DNA from: an uncultured Candidatus Melainabacteria bacterium
GTDB lineage: Bacteria; Cyanobacteriota; Vampirovibrionia; Gastranaerophilales; Gastranaerophilaceae
Length of the DNA stretch: 64,000 nt
NCBI GenBank assembly: GCA_949902595.1
Contig: CATLDC010000003.1
Span: 116,153 to 180,152 of the forward strand
Direction: 5' to 3'
Shown in pieces: positions 28,672 to 38,554 of this stretch; the stretch's first letter is position 1, and each line of letters starts with the position of its first letter. A program made the translations under genes and the position numbers. The notes beneath the pieces are model-generated. The model worked only from the letters and a program-made list of their open reading frames with translations. It searched no databases and was not told the DNA's origin.

Positions 28672-29016
28672 TTACAGCTTTAAATCATCCCATAATTTAG
28701 AATTTGTTACAAGACTTGATAAAACATCGTCTTCAAAAACATCAACAACCCCGTTTGAAAAAAGTTCTTTCATTCTCTCAAGGTGGGAAGTGTTATCTAA
28801 ATCGCTTGAGGCTATTTTGGCAAACTTCTGGATATCAAGGTCTTTTTGGAACAGCTTCATTGCGTTTGCAGAAATCTCTGACTTATCAACATAAGGGTTG
28901 TCGGTTGTGTATCCGCTCTTTTGCAAATTATTGCGGATTGAATTTAGGTTAATGATGTTGCTTGCATTACCCAGACCAGAACTATATGTATCGCCATTGT
29001 TGATATTATTGAACAT
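28672..29016 (-). CDS. hypothetical 114-aa protein, faintly FlgM-like
   Basis: DKSEISANAMKLFQ ... HLERMKELFSNGVVDVFEDDVLSSL resembles FlgM 'D.VEIS..A..L...RV..LK..I..G.Y.......A'. Confidence 0.6.
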   Translation of the reverse strand: MFNNINNGDTYSSGLGNASNIINLNSIRNNLQKSGYTTDNPYVDKSEISANAMKLFQKDLDIQKFAKIASSDLDNTSHLERMKELFSNGVVDVFEDDVLSSLVTNSKLWDDLKL

Positions 29017-29094
29017 GAGACCCTAATCTCCCCCAACTATTTTCTTATATTATTATACATTTTTCGGGAGTTGCAATCAACCAGATGGAGGAGA

Positions 29095-30291
29095 TTATAA
29101 CAATACCTGCGTACCAAGCATAACCCTGTGAGAATCTCTTGCCGCATCGTTCTGGCAATAAACATAATTAAGTATCAGCCTCAAACCCTGCCCCTTCATG
29201 AAATAGTTCAGTCCGGCAGTGTATTCACGCTTGTTATTATTCGCGATTTCCCTGTTCGGGTCAAATTCATCGTAACGAGCAATCAGCTGGAGCTTCTTTG
29301 TAAGCATATATCCTAAAGTCGTGTAAAACCCGCTCGCGTGCTTATCTGTTGAATATCCGGAAGGCCCGTTATATCCGTTTGCCTGCGCCCACTCAAAGTT
29401 TGCCATAAAGCGCTTGTAATTGTACTGCACATGCGCGCCTACTACACAAAAATTATTATCCCTGTGCCCTGCGTCCATACTACCGCCGACAAGCAGTTTT
29501 CCGTACCTGCCATCAGTTTTACCAAGAGGCTTGAAATCAACACGCCCGATAAATTCAGCACCAGGGAAAAATTCCTGAAAATAAGTATCAGAACTGTACA
29601 CCCCGAAATCGTAGCCCATCAGGCTGTAGTCTCCGGAGACTCTTGCACCGAGTTTACGCACAGTACCGAAGTTTCTAGAAATCTGGGAGCGTGCAATAAA
29701 CGGCAGCACGAACGGGCCTGCTGCGCCTTCCATGCCGACCGGAGGTCTTGAGTGGCCTATCAAAAGTCTGTGGTGCGGAATCTTGTTTGTTGCAATATAC
29801 ATATCCGCAAAAAGGTTTTGGACAAAATTTCGCGATGTAAACGGGTTGTAATTAAACATAACGCGCATATCCGCGTTATTGTCCTTCAAAAAGATATCAT
29901 AGCCCACATTGAGGGTATTGAAATCATAGTGGTTTGTAATATCTCCGGAGTCAGAAAAAGTCATTCTTACATCACCGTTATAACCTGCCCAGAGTTGGGT
30001 TCTGTCGATTATGGGATCTTCGTCAAAGTGTTTTGTGAGCACTTCTGACAACAGGTAGTTCGGCGTATCGTACTTATCCACCTCGAGGTGGTAAACATCC
30101 TGAAGTTTTTCTTTCAGTGATTTCTCTTCAACCGGTGCTTTTTCTTCTGAAATAGAAATCGATTGAGGCACCTGAACATCTTCCTCTATAGCGTTTTCAA
30201 GAACAACTTCTTCAAGTTCTTTTTCTGCTGCAAAGGTTAATGCAGGTGTTAATATCAGGGCTAATATAAAAACTAAAATCTTCTTTTTCAT
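29095..30291 (-). CDS. outer-membrane beta-barrel/porin-like protein
   Basis: Signal peptide MKKKILVFILALILTPALTFAAE; long amphipathic strands (RMTFSDSGDITNHYDFNTLNVGYDIFL ... LRLILNYVYCQNDAARDSHRVMLGTQVLL). Confidence 0.8.
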   Translation of the reverse strand: MKKKILVFILALILTPALTFAAEKELEEVVLENAIEEDVQVPQSISISEEKAPVEEKSLKEKLQDVYHLEVDKYDTPNYLLSEVLTKHFDEDPIIDRTQLWAGYNGDVRMTFSDSGDITNHYDFNTLNVGYDIFLKDNNADMRVMFNYNPFTSRNFVQNLFADMYIATNKIPHHRLLIGHSRPPVGMEGAAGPFVLPFIARSQISRNFGTVRKLGARVSGDYSLMGYDFGVYSSDTYFQEFFPGAEFIGRVDFKPLGKTDGRYGKLLVGGSMDAGHRDNNFCVVGAHVQYNYKRFMANFEWAQANGYNGPSGYSTDKHASGFYTTLGYMLTKKLQLIARYDEFDPNREIANNNKREYTAGLNYFMKGQGLRLILNYVYCQNDAARDSHRVMLGTQVLL

Positions 30292-30315
30292 AACTATATT
30301 CTATATTTAAACAAA

Positions 30316-30349
30316 TAAAAAGACCAGTAAAATCTACCGGTCTTTTTAT
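30316..30349. terminator. hairpin AAAAAGACC...GGTCTTTTT
   Basis: inverted repeat with U-run downstream of the transporter gene. Confidence 0.65.
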
Positions 30350-30359
30350 CTAATTATTA

Positions 30360-31229
30360 CTAGTGTTGTCTGTGTTCTTCTCTCAAATAAGCTGTCCAGA
30401 ATAAAAGAACAACAAATACGAATGCACCAACCATGTTACCTAAAGTTACAGGTAATAAGTTGTTAAGGAAGAATCCTTTCCAGGTCATAGTTGCAACCTG
30501 ATCAGGAGTCAAACCTGATGCAGCAACAATACCCGGGATGTGTTTCATCAAAATTCCGTTAGGAATAAAGAACATATTCGCAACACTGTGCTCATATCCT
30601 GATGCAACGAATGTCATAATCGGGAAGAATATTGCAAAAATCTTACCGATGACACGTTTAGAAGTTGAGGCCATAAATATTGCTAAGCATACAAGCCAGT
30701 TACAAAGAATACCTCTAAAGAACGCTTCCGTGAAGCTCAAATTAATCTTTGAGAAAGCTGTCTGCATTGCAGTAGCACCAACTGCGTCGCCACCGTTATG
30801 CCCCATGCCGGCACCGTAAACAAGAGCCGCTACAAGAATTGAGCCAACAAAGTTGAATGTATAAACAAACGACCAGTTTCTTAAAAGCTTCCATAGACTC
30901 AATTTCTTTTCCAAAACAGAGAATGTCATCATAACATTACCTGTGAACAATTCTGCGCCGGTCAGTGTAACAAGCATCAAGCCTGTAGCGAATGTCATAG
31001 CGCCAATAAGCTTGGTGAAGCCCCAGCCCATATTTGAATCGCCAGTCATTACAGTTAATGATACCTGCGCACCGAATGCGATGAACGCACCTGCTGCGAT
31101 TGCGAGTGATATTAATTTTGTTTTACTGTATTCAGCTTTGCCTGTCATAACTTTGTCGCAAAGTTCATGAGCAGCTGTGCTTGGGGTTAAACAATCCTGT
31201 GTGGAAATTACCTTTTCTTCTTCTGCCAT
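30360..31229 (-). CDS. formate/nitrite transporter family (FocA/NirC-like)
   Basis: FIAFGAQVSL...GAELFTGNVMM...LLRNWSFVYTFNFVGS...GILCNWLVCLAIFMA...NLLPVTLGNMVGAFVFV; SD GAGGAG before ATG at 31229. Confidence 0.92.
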   Translation of the reverse strand: MAEEEKVISTQDCLTPSTAAHELCDKVMTGKAEYSKTKLISLAIAAGAFIAFGAQVSLTVMTGDSNMGWGFTKLIGAMTFATGLMLVTLTGAELFTGNVMMTFSVLEKKLSLWKLLRNWSFVYTFNFVGSILVAALVYGAGMGHNGGDAVGATAMQTAFSKINLSFTEAFFRGILCNWLVCLAIFMASTSKRVIGKIFAIFFPIMTFVASGYEHSVANMFFIPNGILMKHIPGIVAASGLTPDQVATMTWKGFFLNNLLPVTLGNMVGAFVFVVLLFWTAYLREEHRQH

Positions 31230-31329
31230 TTTCCTTTTCTCCTCTTTGAAATTGCTATTTATTTTCAAATCCATATTGATAATATCACTTGAATTTCTAC
31301 ATGCAAGTACTACGTACGTAATTTAAAAA

Positions 31330-34300
31330 CTACTTGTTCCAATCAATCTTATACCCGTTAATCTCCTTCAACATGTGTACATTAGAGATTGAACAGTCTT
31401 CAAAAATAAACTTCCCGCCTACAAGCTCAAGCCTTGGAAGCGCGGTTGCGTTCGAATTTCTAAAATCCGCGTCGCATCTTATGTGGCTGACATTAGAAAG
31501 CAGGTCATTTTCTCTTACACCCAGCTCTGAAAGGTTAAACTGACCTATAACAGGAGAGTAGTGTGAGAGACTCAGAGTCTTATCATCACCAACAATAACC
31601 TCAATACCAATTTTGGCAAATATTGCTTTGTAATCCTGTTTCTGCATAAGCTCCTGAATCTCTTTGTGAAGCCTGTCAAACTCCGGCTTAGCCTCTAATG
31701 CGGTATCAATATTTTTCTTGCAGGAATACTGAGCTTGCAAATTGTTTCGTGACATATAATCAGTAATCACGTTGACATAAGGTATCGGAACAGTAGCATT
31801 CTGCTGCCGTTTTTGGATTTCATAAACACTTCCCGGCTCTGTCTCTCTTATGCAAACCTGAGTAAGCCCATTTTCGTCAACAAAGAAATGCATCGCGCCC
31901 TGTTGAACATAAGGTTCTGCGTTGTAAGTTCTGATACACCAGTTTGTGCCGTCAGAAAATGCCTTAACTTTGTCAACATTTTTCTTGTACTCGCCGGATG
32001 ACTTGTCGGTTTGAGGTACAGTGTACCACTTACCTTTAATCCCGTCCACTTCGACTTCTTCTGCATGCGAGTCCTGCATTGCTTTTTCTCTCACACGCTC
32101 TGAATAAACTTTGGAGAAATTCACATTTGCGCTGTTAAGAATTTCTTTCACAAGCTGTTTGTCAAGCTGCGGAGGAATATCAGCGTTTTCAGGATGCAAG
32201 TCTTTTGTAACAAATTCTGTTACAAGAATCCTCGCATAAGGATTGTCCTTTATTTCAGGCTCGGTGTCCAAAAATTCAAACCACTCTTTTAAGCCCTCTT
32301 TTCTGCCCATGTTCGCGTCAGGATAAGCTTGTGAGAGCCAGTTATGATTTTTGAAATCATTGTACTTTTCTTCTGCCCATTTTTTTGTCTCTGCCTTATT
32401 GCGCCAGATTTTCTCGTCAGGGTTATACTTGTTAACCACAATCTTTTCAAATCCTGTGATAGAGGATTTTGAGCGGAATCCTGACTGAATTTTTGCTTTA
32501 TCCGGAACAGAATCTGATTCTTTTACTATTTTTGTATCCAATTTTTTTAGAATCAAATCAAGGTCAAAATTCCGTTCCTTAAGCCCGTATCTCAAAGCAT
32601 CAGGAAGCCGCTCAATCATTGCCTTAAGCTGACCTTTTACCTTGCTGTTAAATTTAACAGCTACATCCGGAGCGCTTATGTTGTTCAAAACCGGAAGGTT
32701 TCTTTCTAACAGAGGATTCAACCCCAGATTTTTGATAGAAATAAAATCATCCACAATCTGCCTGTTGTATTCACCATTAATCTTGACAGAAGCCAGGATT
32801 TCACCAATCCTGTTGTGAGCAATGCCTGAATTTATGAGCCTCATTGCTTCCTGCTGCATATTCAAATCCACAATCCCGTCTGTAGAAATTGCCTTGACAA
32901 TCGACGCTGACTCTTTTTCTCCAAGCCCGCGCGCAGCCAAAATATCATGAACATTTTGCTGCTCCTCGCTGTAGCCTGATTTTTTCTCAACAGCTTTTTC
33001 TATTGAATAAAAGTTCTGCTTTGTTCTTGAGAGGAATGCTGCCGTATGAATATCCACGCCATCATTCAGAATCTTAATTATGAATCCGGAGGTATTCGGG
33101 TTTTGTAACAAAGCTGTGTAACGCTTGATTTTGTTAGTATCAACATGACCGAAGTTAACACCGTCTTTTAGAGTCATTGAATCTAAAATTGCTGGGATTT
33201 TAGACTTATCAAGTTCCTTTATATCAAACAGAGTTTGTAAAAATGGTCTGTTCTCATCCTTTGAAGCACGTATAATATGCGATAAATCCTCAGGCGGAAT
33301 ATCCTGACGGGCGCATAGTTCCACAGCTAAGTCTATATTTTTTGCGTTGCAAACTCTTCCAATATCTGCGACTTTATCTTTAGGAAAATCAGGTCTGTTA
33401 CACAAGTCTTTTAAGAGATTTTTGTTAATATCACAGTATACCTGTACTATTCTTGAAATATTATCCTTCGGAAAATCAGCTCTGTTGCATAATTCTGTAA
33501 CAAAACCAAGATTTTCTTCGTCTATATATTGAATGCTATCCTTAGGGAAATCTTTTCTTGAGCACAAGTCTTCAATAAGTTTGATATTAGTTTTATTGCA
33601 ATGAGTTGCTATATCAGGAATCAAGAATTTCGGAAAATCTATATCATTAACCAACTTTTTAAGCAACTCTATGTTTACATTGTTAGATGCTTGTCCTATC
33701 CTTGCAATAATCTCCAGTGGAAATTCCGGACGATTGCACAGGTCTGCAATAAGCGACGCGTTCGCATCGTTAACACTTTCTGCGACTTTATACAAATCAC
33801 TTGTCTTGTAGTTTTCATTTTTACTTAACTCAACTGCTAAATTAAGCTGGTTTGACTTATATATTCTAAGAGTCAGTGGCAAAAGATTCTCCGGAACTCC
33901 GTTTTTTCTAAGTGCTTCAATAGAGTTCTTCATATCTTCAGGTAAAATCTCGGAATTAGCAGAGCGAATCCTGTCATAACCTCTTACTCCAGGGTTCATT
34001 GAATCATACAGCTCAAGCTTTGCCTTGAAATCCTCAAAGGATATTTCTGAACCTGCTATTATTTCGTGGTAGCTCTGACAGGCGGTATCCGTTGCACCTT
34101 CCTCTTTCAAGGACTCAATCTTCTTAACTGTCTCAATCATGTTGTTGTCACTAAACAGCATATTAAATCTATAATATAAAAAGTTAAGTTTGTTATCCTG
34201 CAAGTATTTCAAGTTCGTATTAGCGCGCTCAAAATCTGTATTAATATCACTGATTAAATTTTCAAAGATTTTCATATCAAAACCAAGCTCGCGCAATCTT

Positions 34301-37017
34301 ATTAAACATTGTCTGGCTCCATCGTAATCACCGTTTTTTACATCCAGATATTTTTTCGAACTGAACTGATTCAAAATTCCGGAGCCTTTAAATGTTTCTA
34401 TAAGCTTAACAATACCTTCAAAATCTGTTTGTCCGTTCTTTGTGAGTCGAGTTAGAGCATCTGCTACACTAAATTTATCAACTTTTCCATAATCAGGACT
34501 ATGTATTATATTATAAACCTCTGCAAGCTTGTCTTTCGGGAATCCGACATCAACCGGGCCAAGATTTCTACACCCGAAATCTTTTGCTTCTTTTGAAAGA
34601 GAATCAACATATTGTTGAATCTCAGACACATCTTTTCGGATAGACAACTCTTTTAAAAGATACGAATCCAGAACTTTACCGTCAGGACAATTTAAATCCA
34701 TCGGATACTTATCAAGCATGTCAGAAATTACTTTCATTGCAGATGTTTTTTCTTTAATAGAATTATAGCCGGTCAGGTAATTTAATTTATTTTCTTCAAA
34801 ACGCTTTGCCTCTTTTGTATATTCATCCATTGTTGAAGGAGTCAGGTCTTTTGTATCACCCAGACTATCCACATCAGAAATCCGGATGGAAAATTCAGGA
34901 CTAACTTTTTCGTTAAGTTTGTAAACAAAATCAATTCTTTCAGGTGTAATACTATTGTAAAGTTCAGCTCTACAGTATTTTAGGGATTTGGCGTCATCAA
35001 TAGAAAGCTTTCTTTTCCCGTTTTTGGTCAAAACAGGCAAGGCATTAAAAAAGTCAACAAAATTTTCATTGCCTTCCAAAATTTCAACGATAGCTTCTCT
35101 ACCTTCTCCAGCTTCGATATTTTTGCTTAAAAGCTTAATATTTTCAGGGGTAGTGTATTTAAAAGCTTGTAAAAATTCATTTAAATTTTTTTTGTCAGAT
35201 AACTGTTCCAAAACAGTACTTCTTACATCCGGATTTGTCAAATCCCAATCTTCAGGCTTACAATTTTTATAAACGACATCAATAACATTCACCGCTTTAC
35301 GCGCATCAATGTCACTAAGGTCAATCGCTTTGATTTCTTCTTCTGTAAAATTCAATTCTTTCAAAGCTTCAATACATTCGTTTTCAGACAAAGGCTTCAC
35401 TTCGGGCGGGATAAGTTTTTTAGGCTGAGTTTTCTCTGTGACTTTAGCAGCCACCTTATCCATAATAAACATGACAAGCTCCCTCTCACCCGCAAGCTTG
35501 ACAACTTTGCCATTCTTGTCAGTGACCTCATACACCTTCTGTCCCTTGAACACACTTAACTTCACCTTAAACCCCGCAAGCTCGGTGTTTATTTGCTGCA
35601 CCTTCTCAGGAGTCAAAAACGACAAATTCTTTCCGCCCAATAAGGCAACAACCATCTTTGATACAGCATCCATCTGCGCAAGACTTTCAATAGCCTCACC
35701 ATAACTCATACCATCTGCAGCCGCCATGTAACCGGCGTTTACAGAAAACTCAGTACCGAACTTCATTACTGCGCCCAAAGCATTAGAATGCTCTGACAAA
35801 TTCCGCAAAACATTTGTTAATGCAGTAGGTTTGTTTGTAACAGTTGCTTGCAAAACCCTTGATATAACAGGCTCACTGTTTAACATCCTCGAAGTCAACT
35901 CCGATACCTTCGCACCCAGAGGCCCTGACAAAGCACCACCAACATACCCGAACTTGAACAAGCCGACTGCACTCTCCTGCAATTGCGCCCGCTCCTGGGG
36001 AGTCACATCGCCATCTTTAACCGCATCAAGCACCCTGGTTAAGTTAAACCCGGCAGACGTAACAGCAGCATTCGTCATCTGGGTAGCCGTAATCCCTGCC
36101 ATCTGCGAAATTATCTCTGATGCACTCTTCTTTAGCCCGACCTGTGTTAGCGCACTGCGCATTGCTGTCTGCATGGCTTCACCAGCCATCATCGAACCCT
36201 TTGCCGCTGCGCCAAACCCGCCTGTGCCGTAAAGCAGTGCCATGTTGAACCCTAAATCAACAAGCCCTCCTCCGTTTAAGGTAGAGCCGCTCCAATCTTG
36301 TACAAGATTGGCAAGCTTGCTTCCAGCAAGCTTGCCATTAAACTCTTCAAATCGTTTAGTATTCTCCTTAAGTTCCTTTGCAGCAGCCGATTCCAGAACA
36401 TCAAGTTTAAGCTTTGAATAAGTATCAACCTGTTTGACGTTTTCAATATAGTCAATCACGGGAGAATAATCAGGAGCCTTATCAAAATACTTAGTATAGA
36501 GTTCCTCAAACTCCTCGTCAGAACAGTTTGCCATCTTCACAGCATCGTTAATAAACCTGTTTACTTTTTCATACACAGACCCGCGTGTCTCCGGCTCAGC
36601 TATTCCGAGCACTTTGTCTAAGTCTAAATTCTTCACAAGGAAAGAACCGGCTTCTTGCAGCTCCATCATCCCTTCGTTCCCGATAGAGCGATTGTTTGCA
36701 GTATCCCAGTAAATCTGGTAGAGCTCGAGAGCCTGCTGGAAAAGGATTTGAGCAAGATATGCTCTTGCCATGTTCTTTTGCTCCGGAGTATAATTTTTCT
36801 TTTCCCTTGGTTTGACAGAGGTTGGCTTGAATGAATCCAATTCCATATCCGCAAAGCCCGCACCAAAAGCAGAGCCCTTCTTTGCAGCTTCAACTTCGGA
36901 AGCTGTTAGAACGCCCTCTGATTCCATGATACTAACAAGCTCGCTCTCGCGATAGAGTTTGTATTCAGGGTGGTTTTGGAGATATTGCTGTATTTTCTGC
37001 CTTACATCTAACGCCAT
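31330..37017 (-). CDS. giant (up to 1895 aa) helical-repeat protein of unknown function
   Basis: Single ORF; central ~30-aa repeats (DLCNRPDFPKDxIxxIxxxxNxxN); C-terminal DGTNWCIRTYNAEPYVQQGAMHFFVDENG and LRR-like end. Confidence 0.85.
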   Translation of the reverse strand: MALDVRQKIQQYLQNHPEYKLYRESELVSIMESEGVLTASEVEAAKKGSAFGAGFADMELDSFKPTSVKPREKKNYTPEQKNMARAYLAQILFQQALELYQIYWDTANNRSIGNEGMMELQEAGSFLVKNLDLDKVLGIAEPETRGSVYEKVNRFINDAVKMANCSDEEFEELYTKYFDKAPDYSPVIDYIENVKQVDTYSKLKLDVLESAAAKELKENTKRFEEFNGKLAGSKLANLVQDWSGSTLNGGGLVDLGFNMALLYGTGGFGAAAKGSMMAGEAMQTAMRSALTQVGLKKSASEIISQMAGITATQMTNAAVTSAGFNLTRVLDAVKDGDVTPQERAQLQESAVGLFKFGYVGGALSGPLGAKVSELTSRMLNSEPVISRVLQATVTNKPTALTNVLRNLSEHSNALGAVMKFGTEFSVNAGYMAAADGMSYGEAIESLAQMDAVSKMVVALLGGKNLSFLTPEKVQQINTELAGFKVKLSVFKGQKVYEVTDKNGKVVKLAGERELVMFIMDKVAAKVTEKTQPKKLIPPEVKPLSENECIEALKELNFTEEEIKAIDLSDIDARKAVNVIDVVYKNCKPEDWDLTNPDVRSTVLEQLSDKKNLNEFLQAFKYTTPENIKLLSKNIEAGEGREAIVEILEGNENFVDFFNALPVLTKNGKRKLSIDDAKSLKYCRAELYNSITPERIDFVYKLNEKVSPEFSIRISDVDSLGDTKDLTPSTMDEYTKEAKRFEENKLNYLTGYNSIKEKTSAMKVISDMLDKYPMDLNCPDGKVLDSYLLKELSIRKDVSEIQQYVDSLSKEAKDFGCRNLGPVDVGFPKDKLAEVYNIIHSPDYGKVDKFSVADALTRLTKNGQTDFEGIVKLIETFKGSGILNQFSSKKYLDVKNGDYDGARQCLIRLRELGFDMKIFENLISDINTDFERANTNLKYLQDNKLNFLYYRFNMLFSDNNMIETVKKIESLKEEGATDTACQSYHEIIAGSEISFEDFKAKLELYDSMNPGVRGYDRIRSANSEILPEDMKNSIEALRKNGVPENLLPLTLRIYKSNQLNLAVELSKNENYKTSDLYKVAESVNDANASLIADLCNRPEFPLEIIARIGQASNNVNIELLKKLVNDIDFPKFLIPDIATHCNKTNIKLIEDLCSRKDFPKDSIQYIDEENLGFVTELCNRADFPKDNISRIVQVYCDINKNLLKDLCNRPDFPKDKVADIGRVCNAKNIDLAVELCARQDIPPEDLSHIIRASKDENRPFLQTLFDIKELDKSKIPAILDSMTLKDGVNFGHVDTNKIKRYTALLQNPNTSGFIIKILNDGVDIHTAAFLSRTKQNFYSIEKAVEKKSGYSEEQQNVHDILAARGLGEKESASIVKAISTDGIVDLNMQQEAMRLINSGIAHNRIGEILASVKINGEYNRQIVDDFISIKNLGLNPLLERNLPVLNNISAPDVAVKFNSKVKGQLKAMIERLPDALRYGLKERNFDLDLILKKLDTKIVKESDSVPDKAKIQSGFRSKSSITGFEKIVVNKYNPDEKIWRNKAETKKWAEEKYNDFKNHNWLSQAYPDANMGRKEGLKEWFEFLDTEPEIKDNPYARILVTEFVTKDLHPENADIPPQLDKQLVKEILNSANVNFSKVYSERVREKAMQDSHAEEVEVDGIKGKWYTVPQTDKSSGEYKKNVDKVKAFSDGTNWCIRTYNAEPYVQQGAMHFFVDENGLTQVCIRETEPGSVYEIQKRQQNATVPIPYVNVITDYMSRNNLQAQYSCKKNIDTALEAKPEFDRLHKEIQELMQKQDYKAIFAKIGIEVIVGDDKTLSLSHYSPVIGQFNLSELGVRENDLLSNVSHIRCDADFRNSNATALPRLELVGGKFIFEDCSISNVHMLKEINGYKIDWNK

Positions 37018-37107
37018 TTCTTGTCCTTCTTATTTAGGTTTACGGCATTTTTCGTAAAAACTTGAGGAAATCTTTACAAATATTTACAAAAGCGATATGA
37101 TTCTAGT

Positions 37108-37452
37108 ATGTTACCGGAAGAATACAGGCTCAAAAAAAGAAGTGCTTTCAAAGCAACTTACAAAAGCGGAAAATCCTTTCACAAAGACGGGATTACAATG
37201 TTTTGCGGGCGTGAAAAAAACAACGACACGCCAACAAGAATCGGGTTTGTTGTGAGCAAAAAAATACACAAGAGAGCGGTTAGGAGAAATCGGATTAAGC
37301 GGCTTATGAGAGAGAGTCTGCGGCTTATCATAAAGGAAAACGATTTTTCAACCAGATATATGTCAGTAATCTTCGTTTCTACAGCCAAGCTTCTGGGCAA
37401 AAACTTTGCAGAGGTTGATTCTGCAATGAAAAAGCTTGTGGAGAAGCTATGA
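37108..37452 (+). CDS. rnpA: ribonuclease P protein component
   Basis: RLKKRSAFKATYKSGKSF...RIGFVVSKKIHKRAVRRNRIKRLMRESLR. Confidence 0.95.
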   Translation: MLPEEYRLKKRSAFKATYKSGKSFHKDGITMFCGREKNNDTPTRIGFVVSKKIHKRAVRRNRIKRLMRESLRLIIKENDFSTRYMSVIFVSTAKLLGKNFAEVDSAMKKLVEKL

Positions 37453-38003
37453 TTGACGGGATAATAACTCCGGCGCTCCGTGACATTGACTATCTTGCGC
37501 CATCAGCGCCCTATCCTGCTATCCCTTCCGGAATAACCGTGCATCAGAGCACGCTATACCGCTACGCTGTTCCGACTGACGAGCAGCCCGTACTTACACT
37601 TGTTGACTACATTCCGGACTACAACGGGAATTTCATAAAGCCCGGACATTACACATTAGCGCTTTCAAGCGACAGAGAATTTCTTTATCTGATTGAATCG
37701 CGCGAGCTTGTGGCTGTGATTCCTGTATTCAAGGTTGCAGAAAACAAAAAAGAGTTGCGCAAGTATTATGAGAAGAGCAAGGAGCTTTCAAAAGACGAGA
37801 AAGCTGAGCTTCGCAAAAAGAAGCGCAAGGACAAATTTCAGGCAATAATTAATGCAAAATACGCTAAGACCGGAGCCACGCCGCCTAAGGAATACGAGCA
37901 CATGGAGGCTTCTATTGAGTACATAAAAGACGGGGCTTATTATCTTGTGACGTACGAAAAGGGATTTTTGAGAGCGTGGGGTGCAATTAAGGTCAAAGAA
38001 TAA
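37449..38003 (+). CDS. hypothetical protein translationally coupled to rnpA
   Basis: ATGA overlap with the rnpA stop; ORF 184 aa. Confidence 0.75.
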   Translation: MIDGIITPALRDIDYLAPSAPYPAIPSGITVHQSTLYRYAVPTDEQPVLTLVDYIPDYNGNFIKPGHYTLALSSDREFLYLIESRELVAVIPVFKVAENKKELRKYYEKSKELSKDEKAELRKKKRKDKFQAIINAKYAKTGATPPKEYEHMEASIEYIKDGAYYLVTYEKGFLRAWGAIKVKE

Positions 38004-38045
38004 ATATTTATGTTATGATTAGAGAGTAAAAAATAGGAGTTTGTT

Positions 38046-38546
38046 ATGGCTAAAGATTGCAGTTTTGATGTTGTTTCCGAATTTGACAAGCAGGAGCTTG
38101 TTAACGCAATAGATCAGGTAAAAAGAGACCTGACTTCACGTTTTGATTTGAAAAATTCCAACTCTACCATTGATTTGGAAGCAGACAAGTCAATCACAAT
38201 TACCACAAACGATGATATGAAGCTTAGAAATATCTACGATATTCTGCAATCAAAGCTCGTAAAGCGCGGGCTAAGCATAAAAATTCTTGACGCCCAGCCT
38301 GTCGAAAACGCACTCGGCGGAAACGTAAGACAGGTTTACAACCTCAAAAAAGGGCTCACACAGGAGCTTGCAAAGAAAATCGTTTCAGATATTAAGGATT
38401 CAAAGCTCAAGGTTCAGGCTTCTATTCAGGGTGAGCAGGTTAGGGTATCAGGAAAAAGCAAAGACGATTTGCAGGCAGTAATCCAGCTTCTGCGCTCAAA
38501 CGAGGATAAATACGATATTCCTCTACAGTTTACCAACTACAGATAG
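38046..38546 (+). CDS. YajQ family cyclic-di-GMP-binding/nucleotide-binding protein
   Basis: CSFDVVSEFDKQELVNAIDQVKRDLTSRFDLKNS... Confidence 0.95.
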   Translation: MAKDCSFDVVSEFDKQELVNAIDQVKRDLTSRFDLKNSNSTIDLEADKSITITTNDDMKLRNIYDILQSKLVKRGLSIKILDAQPVENALGGNVRQVYNLKKGLTQELAKKIVSDIKDSKLKVQASIQGEQVRVSGKSKDDLQAVIQLLRSNEDKYDIPLQFTNYR

Positions 38547-38554
38547 GTCGAAAA

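Noticed and set aside
37449-38003. Gene after rnpA considered as yidD
   Set aside because: Sequence lacks the YidD C..S motif and length/pattern do not fit.
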